A stretch of DNA of 64,000 nucleotides from Natronogracilivirga saccharolytica. Its GTDB lineage: Bacteria; Bacteroidota; Rhodothermia; Balneolales; Natronogracilivirgulaceae. Positions 17,648 through 26,411 of the stretch are shown here, in pieces; position 1 is the first letter of the stretch; each line of letters opens with the position of its first letter. The notes below the pieces were generated by a model. It was not told where the DNA came from. It saw only the letters and a program-made list of their open reading frames with translations, and made no database searches. The stretch lies in assembly GCF_017921895.1 (NCBI RefSeq), contig NZ_JAFIDN010000009.1, forward strand, positions 62,001 through 126,000. The letters are read 5' to 3'. Made by a program: the position numbers and the translations under genes.

Positions 17648-18718
17648 ATGTCCATTGCCGAATCGTCATTGCCAGCCCTGAAGGACCTGTCACTTGAGCA
17701 AAAGCTTGGCCAGATGCTGCTGCTCGGATTCCGGGGCAAAGAGCTGAAACCGACCAACCCCATTGTAGCCGAAATAGAGGAATATCACATAGGCGGTGTC
17801 ATTTTATTTGACTATGACATCAAACTGCAGTCCGGAGACCGCAATATTGAATCGCCTGAGCAGGTGAAAGAGCTGACCACGGACCTCAAATCCCACGCCC
17901 GGATTCCCATGTTTGTCTCCATCGACCAGGAGGGCGGACTGGTGAACCGGCTTAAGCCCGAATTCGGCTTTCCTCCGACACTTTCTCATAAAGCGCTTGG
18001 GGAAAGAAATGATCTGGATTTCTCCCGGGAGCACGGCCGTGAGATCGCCCGGCTTGTGAAGCAAACCGGACACAACATGAACTTTGCTCCCTGCGTGGAT
18101 CTGGGCATCAATAAGGAGAACAAGGCGATTTACGGAAGAGAGCGCTGTTTTTCAGACGATCCGGAAGTGGTGGCACTGCATGCCAGTGCCTACGTCCGCG
18201 GGCACAAGGAAGAAGGTGTGCTCACTGCGCTCAAGCACTTTCCCGGCCACGGCAGCTCAAAAGAGGATACACATCTGGGGATGGCTGATGTAACCGAAAC
18301 CTGGCAGCAGCATGAAGTCCTGCCCTATCAGCGCGTTCTGGATGAGGGACTGTGTGACATGATCATGACCACACATATTTTCAACCGCAATCTGGATCCC
18401 GACTACCCCGCAACGTTGTCAGAATCCATTCTAAAAGGAATGCTGCGGGATCAAATGGGGTTTGAAGGTGTGATCATCAGCGATGATCTGCAAATGAAGG
18501 CCATTACAGCACATTTTGGGGTGGAGGATGTCATGAAGCAGGCACTGACTGCAGGTGTGGATATTCTGGCATATGGAAACAATCTCGATTTTGATCCGCG
18601 TATTGCCTCCAAATTTGTTCGTGTTGCGAAAGAGATGCTGCACGATGGTGACATAACCGAAGAACGAATCGACGAGTCTGTCGGACGCATATTGAAACTG
18701 AAAGAACAAATTTGTTGA
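17648..18718 (+). CDS. nagZ: Beta-N-acetylhexosaminidase NagZ (GH3), cytoplasmic
   Basis: A 356-residue single-domain GH3 enzyme without signal peptide. The signature KHFPGHGSSKEDTHLG carries the NagZ-type catalytic dyad (Asp207, His209), the nucleophile is Asp279 in IISDDLQMKAI, and substrate residues lie in SIDQEGGLVNR (Asp93). NagZ removes GlcNAc from GlcNAc-anhydroMurNAc (peptides) after AmpG import. The usual DSH of the dyad loop is DTH here, a conservative change. It lies 76 bases after the cytoplasmic NamZ paralogue and 29 bases before the beta-lactamase-like gene. Confidence 0.9.
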   Translation: MSIAESSLPALKDLSLEQKLGQMLLLGFRGKELKPTNPIVAEIEEYHIGGVILFDYDIKLQSGDRNIESPEQVKELTTDLKSHARIPMFVSIDQEGGLVNRLKPEFGFPPTLSHKALGERNDLDFSREHGREIARLVKQTGHNMNFAPCVDLGINKENKAIYGRERCFSDDPEVVALHASAYVRGHKEEGVLTALKHFPGHGSSKEDTHLGMADVTETWQQHEVLPYQRVLDEGLCDMIMTTHIFNRNLDPDYPATLSESILKGMLRDQMGFEGVIISDDLQMKAITAHFGVEDVMKQALTAGVDILAYGNNLDFDPRIASKFVRVAKEMLHDGDITEERIDESVGRILKLKEQIC

Positions 18719-18747
18719 ACAATTTGCAGAAACAAGAGATGTAAGTC

Positions 18748-19761
18748 ATGAAAACTCATACGGCAGGAACCATCTTCATATGTCTGATTGCTGCAGTGCT
18801 TTTCTTATCTGCAAGCTCCTGCCGGAGTCATGCCGGTTTGCCGGATACAAACGCAGCAGAACCGGCAGCAACTGACACCGCAGCAACTGGCACCGGTCCC
18901 GACTATGAAGCGGTCAGGGTGCAGGTGCTGGATGCGCTGAACGAGCAAATCGACGCTTTCAACGGTGATGTCGGCCTGCATCTGAAACACCTGCAGTCGG
19001 GCATGGAGATCGGAATCAATGAAGATGAACTGTTTCCGACCGCCAGCATGATCAAAGTACCGATCATGGTCAAGATTTTTCAGGATCTTGAGGATGGGAA
19101 ATACGGATTTCAGGATAAATTTTCCTATGACCCGGTTCATTCCTATCAGTATACTGATGATATGATCAATCAGATGGCACCCGGATCTGAAGTGGCACTG
19201 AGCAGGCTGCTGTATCTGATGATCAGCGTAAGTGACAACACGGCAAGCATCTGGAGTCAGGATATAGCCGGGGGCGGAAAGGAGATCAATGCCTGGTTTG
19301 ATGAGCACGGTTATAATGACATTCGTGTGAACTCCAGAACACGCGGGAGGGAAGAGGCTTTCAGCGAGTTCGGGTGGGGTCAGACCTCCCCCGCGGAGAT
19401 GTCACAGCTAATGACCGCCATTTTCAGAGGTGAGGTCATCAGCCGGGCGGCATCGGAGAAGATGTACCGGATCATGTCGGGAAGTCTGTGGGATGGAGAG
19501 GCACTGTCGCAGATTCCGCCATACGTAAATCACGCATCAAAACAGGGTGCGGTCAGGCAGTCACGGTCTGAAACTGCCGTAATCAATGCGCCGTCAGGTG
19601 ATTATGTGTTCACTGTAATTACCAAAAATCAGGAGGATGAAAGCTATGCCTTTGACAACGAAGGGTATGTGCTCATCCGAGAAATTTCATCCCTGATCTG
19701 GAATCACCTGGAACCGGAGGATGACTGGCAGCCCGATCCCGGCTTCGAAAAATACTGGTGA
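18748..19761 (+). CDS. Class A beta-lactamase-like serine hydrolase lipoprotein
   Basis: A 337-residue lipoprotein; lipobox SASSC with Cys25. It has the penicillin-binding fold motifs SMIK (Ser100, Lys103) and SDN (162-164). The third motif, usually KTG, appears as KQG (265-267). I do not see the RxxEPxLN-type omega loop with Glu166, so efficient antibiotic hydrolysis is doubtful. The placement beside amidase and NagZ genes suggests action on peptidoglycan peptides or sensing. An N-terminal Ala/Thr-rich linker (residues 36-50) tethers the domain to the membrane. It is the last gene of the 15399-19761 group. Confidence 0.75.
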   Translation: MKTHTAGTIFICLIAAVLFLSASSCRSHAGLPDTNAAEPAATDTAATGTGPDYEAVRVQVLDALNEQIDAFNGDVGLHLKHLQSGMEIGINEDELFPTASMIKVPIMVKIFQDLEDGKYGFQDKFSYDPVHSYQYTDDMINQMAPGSEVALSRLLYLMISVSDNTASIWSQDIAGGGKEINAWFDEHGYNDIRVNSRTRGREEAFSEFGWGQTSPAEMSQLMTAIFRGEVISRAASEKMYRIMSGSLWDGEALSQIPPYVNHASKQGAVRQSRSETAVINAPSGDYVFTVITKNQEDESYAFDNEGYVLIREISSLIWNHLEPEDDWQPDPGFEKYW

Positions 19762-19791
19762 TCACCTAATCGCTGCCTCACCTTTATGCTA

Positions 19792-19841
19792 CCTCACACC
19801 TCCGCAGCCTCACCCTTCCGTTGCCTCACACCTCCGCAGCC
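19792..19841. repeat. Two direct 18-base repeats after the lipoprotein gene
   Basis: CCTCACACCTCCGCAGCC occurs at 19792-19809 and again at 19824-19841 (32-base period). A weaker half copy, CTGCCTCACC, precedes them. This lies between convergent genes and encodes nothing visible. Confidence 0.6.
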
Positions 19842-19882
19842 GGGGCTTGATTCACCTTGAGTAATAAGTATGCGGTGAGAAG

Positions 19883-20731
19883 TTATGCGTTAAGTTCCCT
19901 GCCGTGGTACTCTCGCAGGCCCTGCATCGGGGTCTGTAAAAAACTGCCGGCTGCCAGTCCTTTTCTGGCAAGTGCCGCCCGGACCACCGCCTGGTTGTGG
20001 AATGCCACTGATCCGACAAAACCCACGGGTGTGTCCGGTCCGCAGTGATATTTGATGACATGCCGCTCGAGAAACTCGCTGATGCCCTCCTGAAGCAGTG
20101 CGATCACATAGGGATGATCGCTGAACTCGGCAAACAGCCGGGTAAACGAGGCGACAAAAGTGTTGAAATGGGGTTTTTTGTAAACGGATTCGAGAATGGC
20201 CGGCCGGGCCATATCATAGTGCTCCTCAAGCCAGCCACGCAGCTCCTCAGGCATTTCCCGGTAAAAATATCCCTGTAGTATTTTTCGGCCGAATGAACCC
20301 GCGCTGCCTTCATCGCCCAGAATAAATCCGAGAACCGGGACCTGGTCAATGATTTTTTCACCGTCATAATGACACGAGTTCGAGCCCGTGCCAAGAATAC
20401 AAGCCACGCCCTCCTCATGTCCGCAGATAGCACGGGCGGCACCAAGAAGGTCGGAATCCACCCCGACCTGCACCTCGCCGTATACCTTCTTCAGCGCTGC
20501 GGTCATCCGGCCGATAGCCTCCTCTCCGGCACACCCGGCACCATAGAAATATATCCGGTCAGCGGCAGGTATATCCGGTACCACCTCTTTGGTGATTTCG
20601 GCAGCTATCGTGTCGGCAGTGTGATAAAACGGGTTGAGTCCTGCGGAATAGCTTGTCACCGGACCGGCATCGGAAGTGATTAGGCACCATTCGGTTTTTG
20701 TCGATCCGCTGTCGGCAAGTAATATTTTCAT
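19883..20731 (-). CDS. Amino-sugar kinase of the BadF/BadG family (GlcNAc/MurNAc kinase-like)
   Basis: A 282-residue ASKHA-fold kinase. Phosphate-1 loop DSGSTKTEW at the N-terminus, GTGSNS near 118, and GDEGSAG near 140 identify the BadF/BadG/BcrA-type N-acetylglucosamine kinase group. Relatives called MurK phosphorylate GlcNAc and MurNAc released from cell wall. There is no signal peptide. The enzyme would trap monosaccharides produced by NamZ and NagZ. No MurNAc-6-phosphate etherase (murQ) or nagA/nagB is in the window, so later steps must be encoded elsewhere. The start ATG fits the conserved N-terminus exactly. It is divergent from the GHL10 lipoprotein gene at 20962. Confidence 0.82.
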   Translation of the reverse strand: MKILLADSGSTKTEWCLITSDAGPVTSYSAGLNPFYHTADTIAAEITKEVVPDIPAADRIYFYGAGCAGEEAIGRMTAALKKVYGEVQVGVDSDLLGAARAICGHEEGVACILGTGSNSCHYDGEKIIDQVPVLGFILGDEGSAGSFGRKILQGYFYREMPEELRGWLEEHYDMARPAILESVYKKPHFNTFVASFTRLFAEFSDHPYVIALLQEGISEFLERHVIKYHCGPDTPVGFVGSVAFHNQAVVRAALARKGLAAGSFLQTPMQGLREYHGRELNA

Positions 20732-20772
20732 GTCTGTACTATTAAAATATTTGGATTCTGACGTGGCTTGAG

Positions 20773-20781
20773 ATGTCCCTG
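20773..20781 (-). promoter_or_regulatory. Shared upstream motif CAGGGACAT (minus strand)
   Basis: Reads in sense for the kinase, 41 bases before its ATG (plus strand ATGTCCCTG). Confidence 0.5.
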
Positions 20782-20905
20782 CATCAAAGCTGTTGTGTGA
20801 GAAACTTGACCAAATATACGATTCACAGGTTTCGATTTCGATTTTTTTTACTATTATATTGCTCAGTGACTTAAGCTCCGGACAAATATCATTTCAAGCC
20901 GAAAA

Positions 20906-20914
20906 CAGGGACAT
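20906..20914 (+). promoter_or_regulatory. Shared upstream motif CAGGGACAT (plus strand)
   Basis: Reads in sense for the GHL10 lipoprotein, 47 bases before the ATG at 20962. The same 230-base divergent gap therefore carries one copy facing each gene. Confidence 0.5.
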
Positions 20915-20961
20915 GCCGGCTTTCACTGCACGGGGGCAGACACACTTTATTAAGACGAACA

Positions 20962-22617
20962 ATGAAAATCACTACTATATCTATATCTATGAAATCAGCA
21001 AGCTGCCTTATTCTGGCCATTTCCTGGCTGCTAATGTTTTCCGGATGCAAGACAGCCGAAACGGCAACCGGATTACTTGACGATTATGATCCACCCAAAG
21101 AGGACTTTCGCGGTGCGTGGCTGACCTCCGTTGTTAATCTCGACTGGCCTGTGTCAAATGAACAGCCGGTTGATGAGCAGAAAGCCGATGCCATTGCCAT
21201 GCTTGACAGCCTCAAGGATATCGGCATCAATGCCGTACTGTTTCAGGTTCGCGGGGAATCCGATGCACTGTATGCCTCAGCCTATGACCCATGGTCTTAC
21301 TGGCTGACCGGTGAGCAGGGGCGGGCGCCGGAACCGTTTTATGATCCGCTCTCCTTCATGGTAAGCGAAGCTCACAAGCGGGGAATGGAGCTGCATGCCT
21401 GGCTGAATCCCTACCGGGTTGAACGGATCAAGGGCAAATATGATCTGGCAGGTTCAAATATCAGCCGCCGTGAACCGGAGTGGATTCTCGAATTTGCAAG
21501 CGGAGAGGACCAGTACTACACCATGCTCAACCCCGGACTGCCGGAGGTTCGTGACTATGTGACCAATGTCGTGGTGGATATCATCAGCCGCTATGATGTG
21601 GATGGAGTCCATTTTGACGACTATTTCTATCCATATTCGCCGGTGACCGACGAAGACTCGCTTACCTGGGAGGAGCACCACAGCGGTATCGAAGACATCG
21701 AGGATTGGCGCCGGCACAATGTGAATGAGCTGGTGGCCCAGGTGCACGACAGCATCCAGGCACTGGACCCTGATATCAATTTCGGTATCAGTCCGTTTGC
21801 CATCCGAAAAAACGAAGATGCCGGAACCGATGCCTTTGAAGGCTATTACCGACTTTATGCTGACGGACAGGCATGGCTGGAAGAGCAGACGATTGATTAT
21901 ATCAACCCGCAGCTCTATTTCGAACTGGAACACCCCCGAGCTCCATACGCTCCGCTGCTTGAATACTGGACCAGAGTGGCTTACGAAAACGGGCGGCATA
22001 TGTACGCAGGACTCGCGCCGTACAAAATTTTTCCGCCGACGGACTGGACCCTTGAGCAGGCACTTGACCAGCTTCTGCTCAATCTCGAAAACGGGAAGGT
22101 TCACGGAAATATCTATTTCAGAACCGAGCATATGATCGGCAATCCAAAAGGATACACAGACTTTGTCCGGGATGAACTCTACCGGTATCCGGCTCTCACG
22201 CCATCCATGCCATGGAAAAGTCAGGCCAGACCACCGGAAGTGCAAAAACTTTCAGCCTCCTGGAGCGGCGACGGCCGTATGATCCTCACCTGGGCAGACC
22301 GGTACCCGGAAAGCGGAGAAGCTGATCCGCTTCGTTATGCTGTTTACAAAATTGCTTCCGGTGCGGATGAATACGACCAGCTGGCCACTGCGGAAAACCC
22401 GGCCCTTTCCGCTAATGATGAACTGGCTGATGAGGTTCTGAAAGCAGAAAACATGATCGGCCTGACGGGTGAGAATCAGTTTGTCGATCAGTGGCCTGAA
22501 GGACGGGACGAAGCCATATATCTGATAACTTCGGTAAGCAGAAACAGCAGGGAAAGTGAGCCGGTAATGATCAGGACCAGCAGGGATGGTGACCGGTTTA
22601 CGTATGATGCCATGTAA
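20962..22617 (+). CDS. GHL10 (DUF187) glycoside hydrolase-like lipoprotein, DigH-type
   Basis: A 551-residue lipoprotein; lipobox FSGC with Cys29 (Cys19 if the second ATG at 20992 is used, which gives a more usual signal length). The barrel has FRGAWLTSVVNLDWP, NAVLFQVRGESDALY, ELHAWLNPYRV and GVHFDDYFYP (Asp219, Asp220), which is closer to E. coli DigH than the three copies at 2013-7609. A C-terminal fibronectin-III-like region follows (about 425-540), but there is no T9SS domain, so it stays lipid-anchored. DigH-type enzymes cut peptide-free glycan. A NamZ paralogue follows 27 bases later, suggesting sequential endo- then exo-cleavage. Confidence 0.86.
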   Translation: MKITTISISMKSASCLILAISWLLMFSGCKTAETATGLLDDYDPPKEDFRGAWLTSVVNLDWPVSNEQPVDEQKADAIAMLDSLKDIGINAVLFQVRGESDALYASAYDPWSYWLTGEQGRAPEPFYDPLSFMVSEAHKRGMELHAWLNPYRVERIKGKYDLAGSNISRREPEWILEFASGEDQYYTMLNPGLPEVRDYVTNVVVDIISRYDVDGVHFDDYFYPYSPVTDEDSLTWEEHHSGIEDIEDWRRHNVNELVAQVHDSIQALDPDINFGISPFAIRKNEDAGTDAFEGYYRLYADGQAWLEEQTIDYINPQLYFELEHPRAPYAPLLEYWTRVAYENGRHMYAGLAPYKIFPPTDWTLEQALDQLLLNLENGKVHGNIYFRTEHMIGNPKGYTDFVRDELYRYPALTPSMPWKSQARPPEVQKLSASWSGDGRMILTWADRYPESGEADPLRYAVYKIASGADEYDQLATAENPALSANDELADEVLKAENMIGLTGENQFVDQWPEGRDEAIYLITSVSRNSRESEPVMIRTSRDGDRFTYDAM

Positions 22618-22644
22618 TTATTCACTACTCAAAAGATGTGACTT

Positions 22645-23928
22645 ATGACTTTTATGAAACGGATGACCGTTATTATCTCCATGACAATCATGTCGTTGGG
22701 CATGTATGCATGCGGAAACGGAAATGCTGACAACGACAGGCAGGCGGAAGACATAAAAAGCGGAGCTCAGCGGCTCGCAGAGCAGAACTTTGAGATCATT
22801 GACGGTATGAACGCCGGCGTGATTACCAATCACAGCGCCGTGGTCGGCGAACAGCATCTTGTGGATGTTCTTGACGATGCGGAGAATGTCGAGGTCAGGG
22901 CACTTTTCGGACCGGAACATGGTATCCGCGGTGATGCCGATGCGGGAGAAGTGATTGAGGATGGTATTGATGAACAGACCGGAGCTCCTGTATACAGCCT
23001 CTACGGAGAAACCCGAAAACCCACCCCGGAGATGCTCGAAGATCTCGATGTACTCATATTTGATATCCAGGACATCGGTGCCCGTTTCTATACCTATATC
23101 AGCACCATGGGACTGGCCATGGAGGCGGCTGCTGAACATGACCTGAAGTTTGTAGTTCTTGACCGCATCAATCCCCTTGGCGGTGAAAAGACGGAAGGCT
23201 TTGTTCTGGAACCGGAGTTCGAGTCGTTTGTCGGGCAGTTTCCCATTCCCGTAACACACGGAATGACCGTAGGCGAACTTGCGCTGATGATCCGGTCGGA
23301 GGATATGATGGTGGATGTAGACGGTATCGATCTGCATGTGGTGGAAGTAAGCGGGTGGAGCCGCGACCAGTTGTGGAGTGATACCGGTCTGGAATGGATT
23401 CCCCCAAGTCCGAATATCCCGGATTTTGAAACGGCACTGGTTTATCCCGGATCCTGCTATTTCGAGGCCACCAATGCAAGTGAGGGACGCGGAACGTATG
23501 AACCGTTTCTGCAGGTTGGCGCTCCCTGGGCTGACGGAGAAGCCATTGCCGAAGAGCTCAACAACAGGGGGCTGCCCGGACTGCGGTTTGAACCTGTGGT
23601 TTTTACCCCGGAAAGTATTGAAGGAATGTCCTCAAGTCCCAAACTGCTGGGAGAAGAGCTCGGCGGAATAAAGTATGTAGTCGAAGACCCTCATGCCGTA
23701 GAGCCAGTTGCAGCAGGAATGCATATCCTTGAAGTGTTTTTTGCCATGGCTCCGGACGAAGAACGCGAAGAGCTCTTTGACAGGGCCCGCTTTGCCCGGC
23801 TTGGCGGTACTCACCGCATGTATGACATGCTGACTCAGGGGGCAATGGCTGAAGAGGTCATCGAGGCATGGCAGGAGGAAGTGGAAGAATTCCGCCAAAA
23901 ACGGTCGTTGTATCTCATATACGATTGA
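22645..23928 (+). CDS. namZ: NamZ-type (DUF1343, GH171) exo-N-acetylmuramidase lipoprotein C
   Basis: A 427-residue lipoprotein; the signal peptide ends MYAC with Cys23. Core motifs are VRALFGPEHGIRGD (Glu91), YSLYGETRKPTPEM, DIQDIGARFYTYISTMG and LVYPGSCYFEATNASEGRGT. It is a typical NamZ-type protein and close in layout to the copy at 10978. It is co-oriented with, and 27 bases after, the DigH-type lipoprotein, so both enzymes should be made together at the same membrane. A strong terminator follows. Confidence 0.86.
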   Translation: MTFMKRMTVIISMTIMSLGMYACGNGNADNDRQAEDIKSGAQRLAEQNFEIIDGMNAGVITNHSAVVGEQHLVDVLDDAENVEVRALFGPEHGIRGDADAGEVIEDGIDEQTGAPVYSLYGETRKPTPEMLEDLDVLIFDIQDIGARFYTYISTMGLAMEAAAEHDLKFVVLDRINPLGGEKTEGFVLEPEFESFVGQFPIPVTHGMTVGELALMIRSEDMMVDVDGIDLHVVEVSGWSRDQLWSDTGLEWIPPSPNIPDFETALVYPGSCYFEATNASEGRGTYEPFLQVGAPWADGEAIAEELNNRGLPGLRFEPVVFTPESIEGMSSSPKLLGEELGGIKYVVEDPHAVEPVAAGMHILEVFFAMAPDEEREELFDRARFARLGGTHRMYDMLTQGAMAEEVIEAWQEEVEEFRQKRSLYLIYD

Positions 23929-23952
23929 ACAATGTAATCTGTATTCTGAGGC

Positions 23953-24003
23953 GGGATCGTCATGCAGAGATAACCTTTCCCTGCATGACGATCCCTTTTT
24001 TTT
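23953..24003 (+). terminator. Strong Rho-independent terminator
   Basis: GGGATCGTCATGCAG (23953-23967) pairs perfectly with CTGCATGACGATCCC (23981-23995), followed by eight T's. It ends the GHL10-NamZ transcript. Confidence 0.9.
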
Positions 24004-24063
24004 ACGCATCGCAATCCACACCTGTGATTATTTTAGGGCAACCGCCTTGAAACAGAAGCTGAA

Positions 24064-26274
24064 TCAAGGCAGTGTTTCGGGCGATGACTGTACCTTGTCC
24101 ACCTTGAATGTCACCGTTGCATCCTGAAGTGTTTCACGGTCCCCGGTTATCCGGAAGCCGTTGAACTGGTTTTCTTCGCGGGTCAGTTCACCGTTGCCGT
24201 TCAGATACCCTTCGAAGTGCTTATTTGCCAGTTCGGTCTGAATCCACTTCCATTCCCCCGGTGTTAATCTGCCGGCCGGACCGGCTTCCAGCTGGCCGTC
24301 TCCGTCGCGGATCACCAGCTGCATGTAAATATCGCCGGGGGCATCATCAGCAAGGTAAACCCGGGCACCGAGATGAGTGCCGTAAAGCATGTCGCCAAGC
24401 TCATCCCGCAGCTGCCTCGTAATTCGTATGTCCCAGTCCTCCTTTGATTCCGGATCATCAACGAATGTCCAGACGCCATGGTTGTCCCTGGTCTGCAATG
24501 ATGAAGCCGACGGATCCACTCCCAGAATCTGCGAGCGGTGCGTTTGCGCCGGTGACATCCAGCCGGACAGCTCACCGGTGAAGTCTTCCAACGCAGTCTT
24601 TTTGATCCCGCCTTCGATAGTCCATGGAACAGTTGCAGAAAGCTCTCCGGCCTCAAATATAATTTTGCCGCTTCCTTCTGCCCATGCATACACGCGTCCG
24701 CTGCTTGACAGATACAATTCCTCTCCGTCAGAGGCAAAATCTATGCGATCAAGCGGGATTTCCCGGCGATCATCGCCGTCAGTGACGCCGAACAAGGTAA
24801 TTTCTCCTGATGCTCCGGGCTCAAGACGTAATTCCTCACGGTCTGGTTCAAGAGCGGTGATGTGATGGACCCGTACCTGTGCCGAATCTTTGATATCACC
24901 GTGGCGGATTGCAATATATCCGGATGTGTCCGTATTTCCGGGGTAAAACACACCGTTTTCGATGTTTCCCAGTGCGGGATCGGTCTGCCATTCAATTTCA
25001 TCCGGGACATCGACCGGATTCCGGAATGTGTCGAATGCGCTGATTTCTGGCCGCTTGGATTCATGCGGGTAGAGGTCGAAGGAATCGGGCTTTATGCTAA
25101 GAGAGGCAGCTTCACCCGGCGGGGCAGTGCTGACAAGCTGCAGCGAATTGGCCACCTTGCGCTCGCCTCCGGGATCAGACGGCGAGTTGACAACCTCATG
25201 GCGAACCACCATCGTTGTCGATCCGCCTCCATCCAGATTGACCGCATCCCAGGCGCCAAGTCCGAGCAGCACATCCGCCATTTCCCGGTAGCTCATCCCG
25301 ATGCTCGAAGTCTGTCTGCCGTCAACGGTGCACAAAAACAGTGTGGTTGTGTCGCGGTCAATGGCAGCAAAGGTGCGGGGATGGCGTGCCTCGTTGTCAC
25401 CGCTGTAGGGTTCGCCCTGATCCAGAATGCGCACACCGCCTCCCATGACATCGGTGATTCCCTGATGATCTGGCTTGAATCCAAGCTCAAGAGTAACCCG
25501 GTCGCGGCGGGCAATATGCTCTGCCGCGCGTTCAGACAGCGATTTGTCCCGGATGCGCAGCACGAATCCGTCTTCCGGCACGGCGTTGCCTCCCGAGCTG
25601 CGGATATCATCCACCATCACGGTGACAGGGTGCCGGGAGCCTTGCATGGGTTCATCATCAACAGTTTTTAAAATCAGTTCGAGAACTTCGGAATCCTGCG
25701 GGGTCTGAGCGCCATAGTAGCGGTTGAACAAGGTGGTTTCGGCATCGGAACCGATGTGATTCAGATCACCGACAGGAAAGGATTCGCCGTCATCCGTAAC
25801 AAGTGATCCGCGGAATGACAGCGCGTCCAGAAACGGACGGCCTTCCCGGTCGAATGCGACATGGTACCGGCCTTCCGCCGGTACTCCGTGGACAAAATCC
25901 CCCCTTATCATCTGGTTCCCGATCGGCCAGTCGGTGTCAAAACTGAAAAAATCACCGTTTACAGCAGCCACGACACGATGCCCTTTGCGATCGTTTTGTT
26001 TTGCCTGAGCCGTGGTCCGGGTCAGGCTGTCTGTACCGGCTGTTTGAAAGTGGAGGTACGGCTCGTCCAGATCGATGGCAATGATATTCAGAATATTTGG
26101 TCCGTCAGCAAGATACCTGCTGTGTACGACGCCGTAGGTCAGTTCTTCGGTGTGAAGTGTGTCCCGGATGGATACATCGGATGATTGAAATGCGGCTTTT
26201 GCATCGGTGTAAAGAAAGAAAAGTCCGAACAGAAAAATCAGAATATATGTTGTCTTTTGACTGAAGTTAGTCAT
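24064..26274 (-). CDS. Large secreted phosphodiester glycosidase (NAGPA-domain) protein
   Basis: A 736-residue exported protein. Signal peptide about 1-28. Residues about 50-385 hold a NAGPA/DUF2233 domain: VVAAVNGDFFSF, ARHPRTFAAIDRD, TLFLCTVDGRQ and WDAVNLDGGGSTTMV, the hallmark Asp-Gly-Gly-Gly-Ser region. This family includes the human uncovering enzyme, which removes GlcNAc from a phosphodiester, and bacterial phosphodiester alpha-GlcNAcases. Two Ig-like segments (about 390-550) and a C-terminal beta-sandwich that looks like a carbohydrate-binding module (about 560-730) follow. It may remove sugar-phosphate decorations such as wall teichoic acid; this is inference. It faces the NamZ gene tail to tail. 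Confidence 0.82.
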   Translation of the reverse strand: MTNFSQKTTYILIFLFGLFFLYTDAKAAFQSSDVSIRDTLHTEELTYGVVHSRYLADGPNILNIIAIDLDEPYLHFQTAGTDSLTRTTAQAKQNDRKGHRVVAAVNGDFFSFDTDWPIGNQMIRGDFVHGVPAEGRYHVAFDREGRPFLDALSFRGSLVTDDGESFPVGDLNHIGSDAETTLFNRYYGAQTPQDSEVLELILKTVDDEPMQGSRHPVTVMVDDIRSSGGNAVPEDGFVLRIRDKSLSERAAEHIARRDRVTLELGFKPDHQGITDVMGGGVRILDQGEPYSGDNEARHPRTFAAIDRDTTTLFLCTVDGRQTSSIGMSYREMADVLLGLGAWDAVNLDGGGSTTMVVRHEVVNSPSDPGGERKVANSLQLVSTAPPGEAASLSIKPDSFDLYPHESKRPEISAFDTFRNPVDVPDEIEWQTDPALGNIENGVFYPGNTDTSGYIAIRHGDIKDSAQVRVHHITALEPDREELRLEPGASGEITLFGVTDGDDRREIPLDRIDFASDGEELYLSSSGRVYAWAEGSGKIIFEAGELSATVPWTIEGGIKKTALEDFTGELSGWMSPAQTHRSQILGVDPSASSLQTRDNHGVWTFVDDPESKEDWDIRITRQLRDELGDMLYGTHLGARVYLADDAPGDIYMQLVIRDGDGQLEAGPAGRLTPGEWKWIQTELANKHFEGYLNGNGELTREENQFNGFRITGDRETLQDATVTFKVDKVQSSPETLP

Positions 26275-26280
26275 GGTAAC

Positions 26281-26289
26281 ATGTCCCTG
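26281..26289 (-). promoter_or_regulatory. Shared upstream motif CAGGGACAT (minus strand), at the start codon
   Basis: Ends 7 bases before the ATG of the phosphodiester glycosidase gene, where a ribosome site would normally be. No GGAGG-type site is present, so the motif might affect translation as well as transcription. Confidence 0.5.
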
Positions 26290-26411
26290 GTTTAATGGAA
26301 AAATAATTATTCATGGCAGGTAGTGCAGGTAGTTGCAGCATGGTAAAATATAATAAAGAACGCACAACAGGGTCCAAAAGCGGCAGCAGATTTTTAATCC
26401 GGCAAGAAAAG

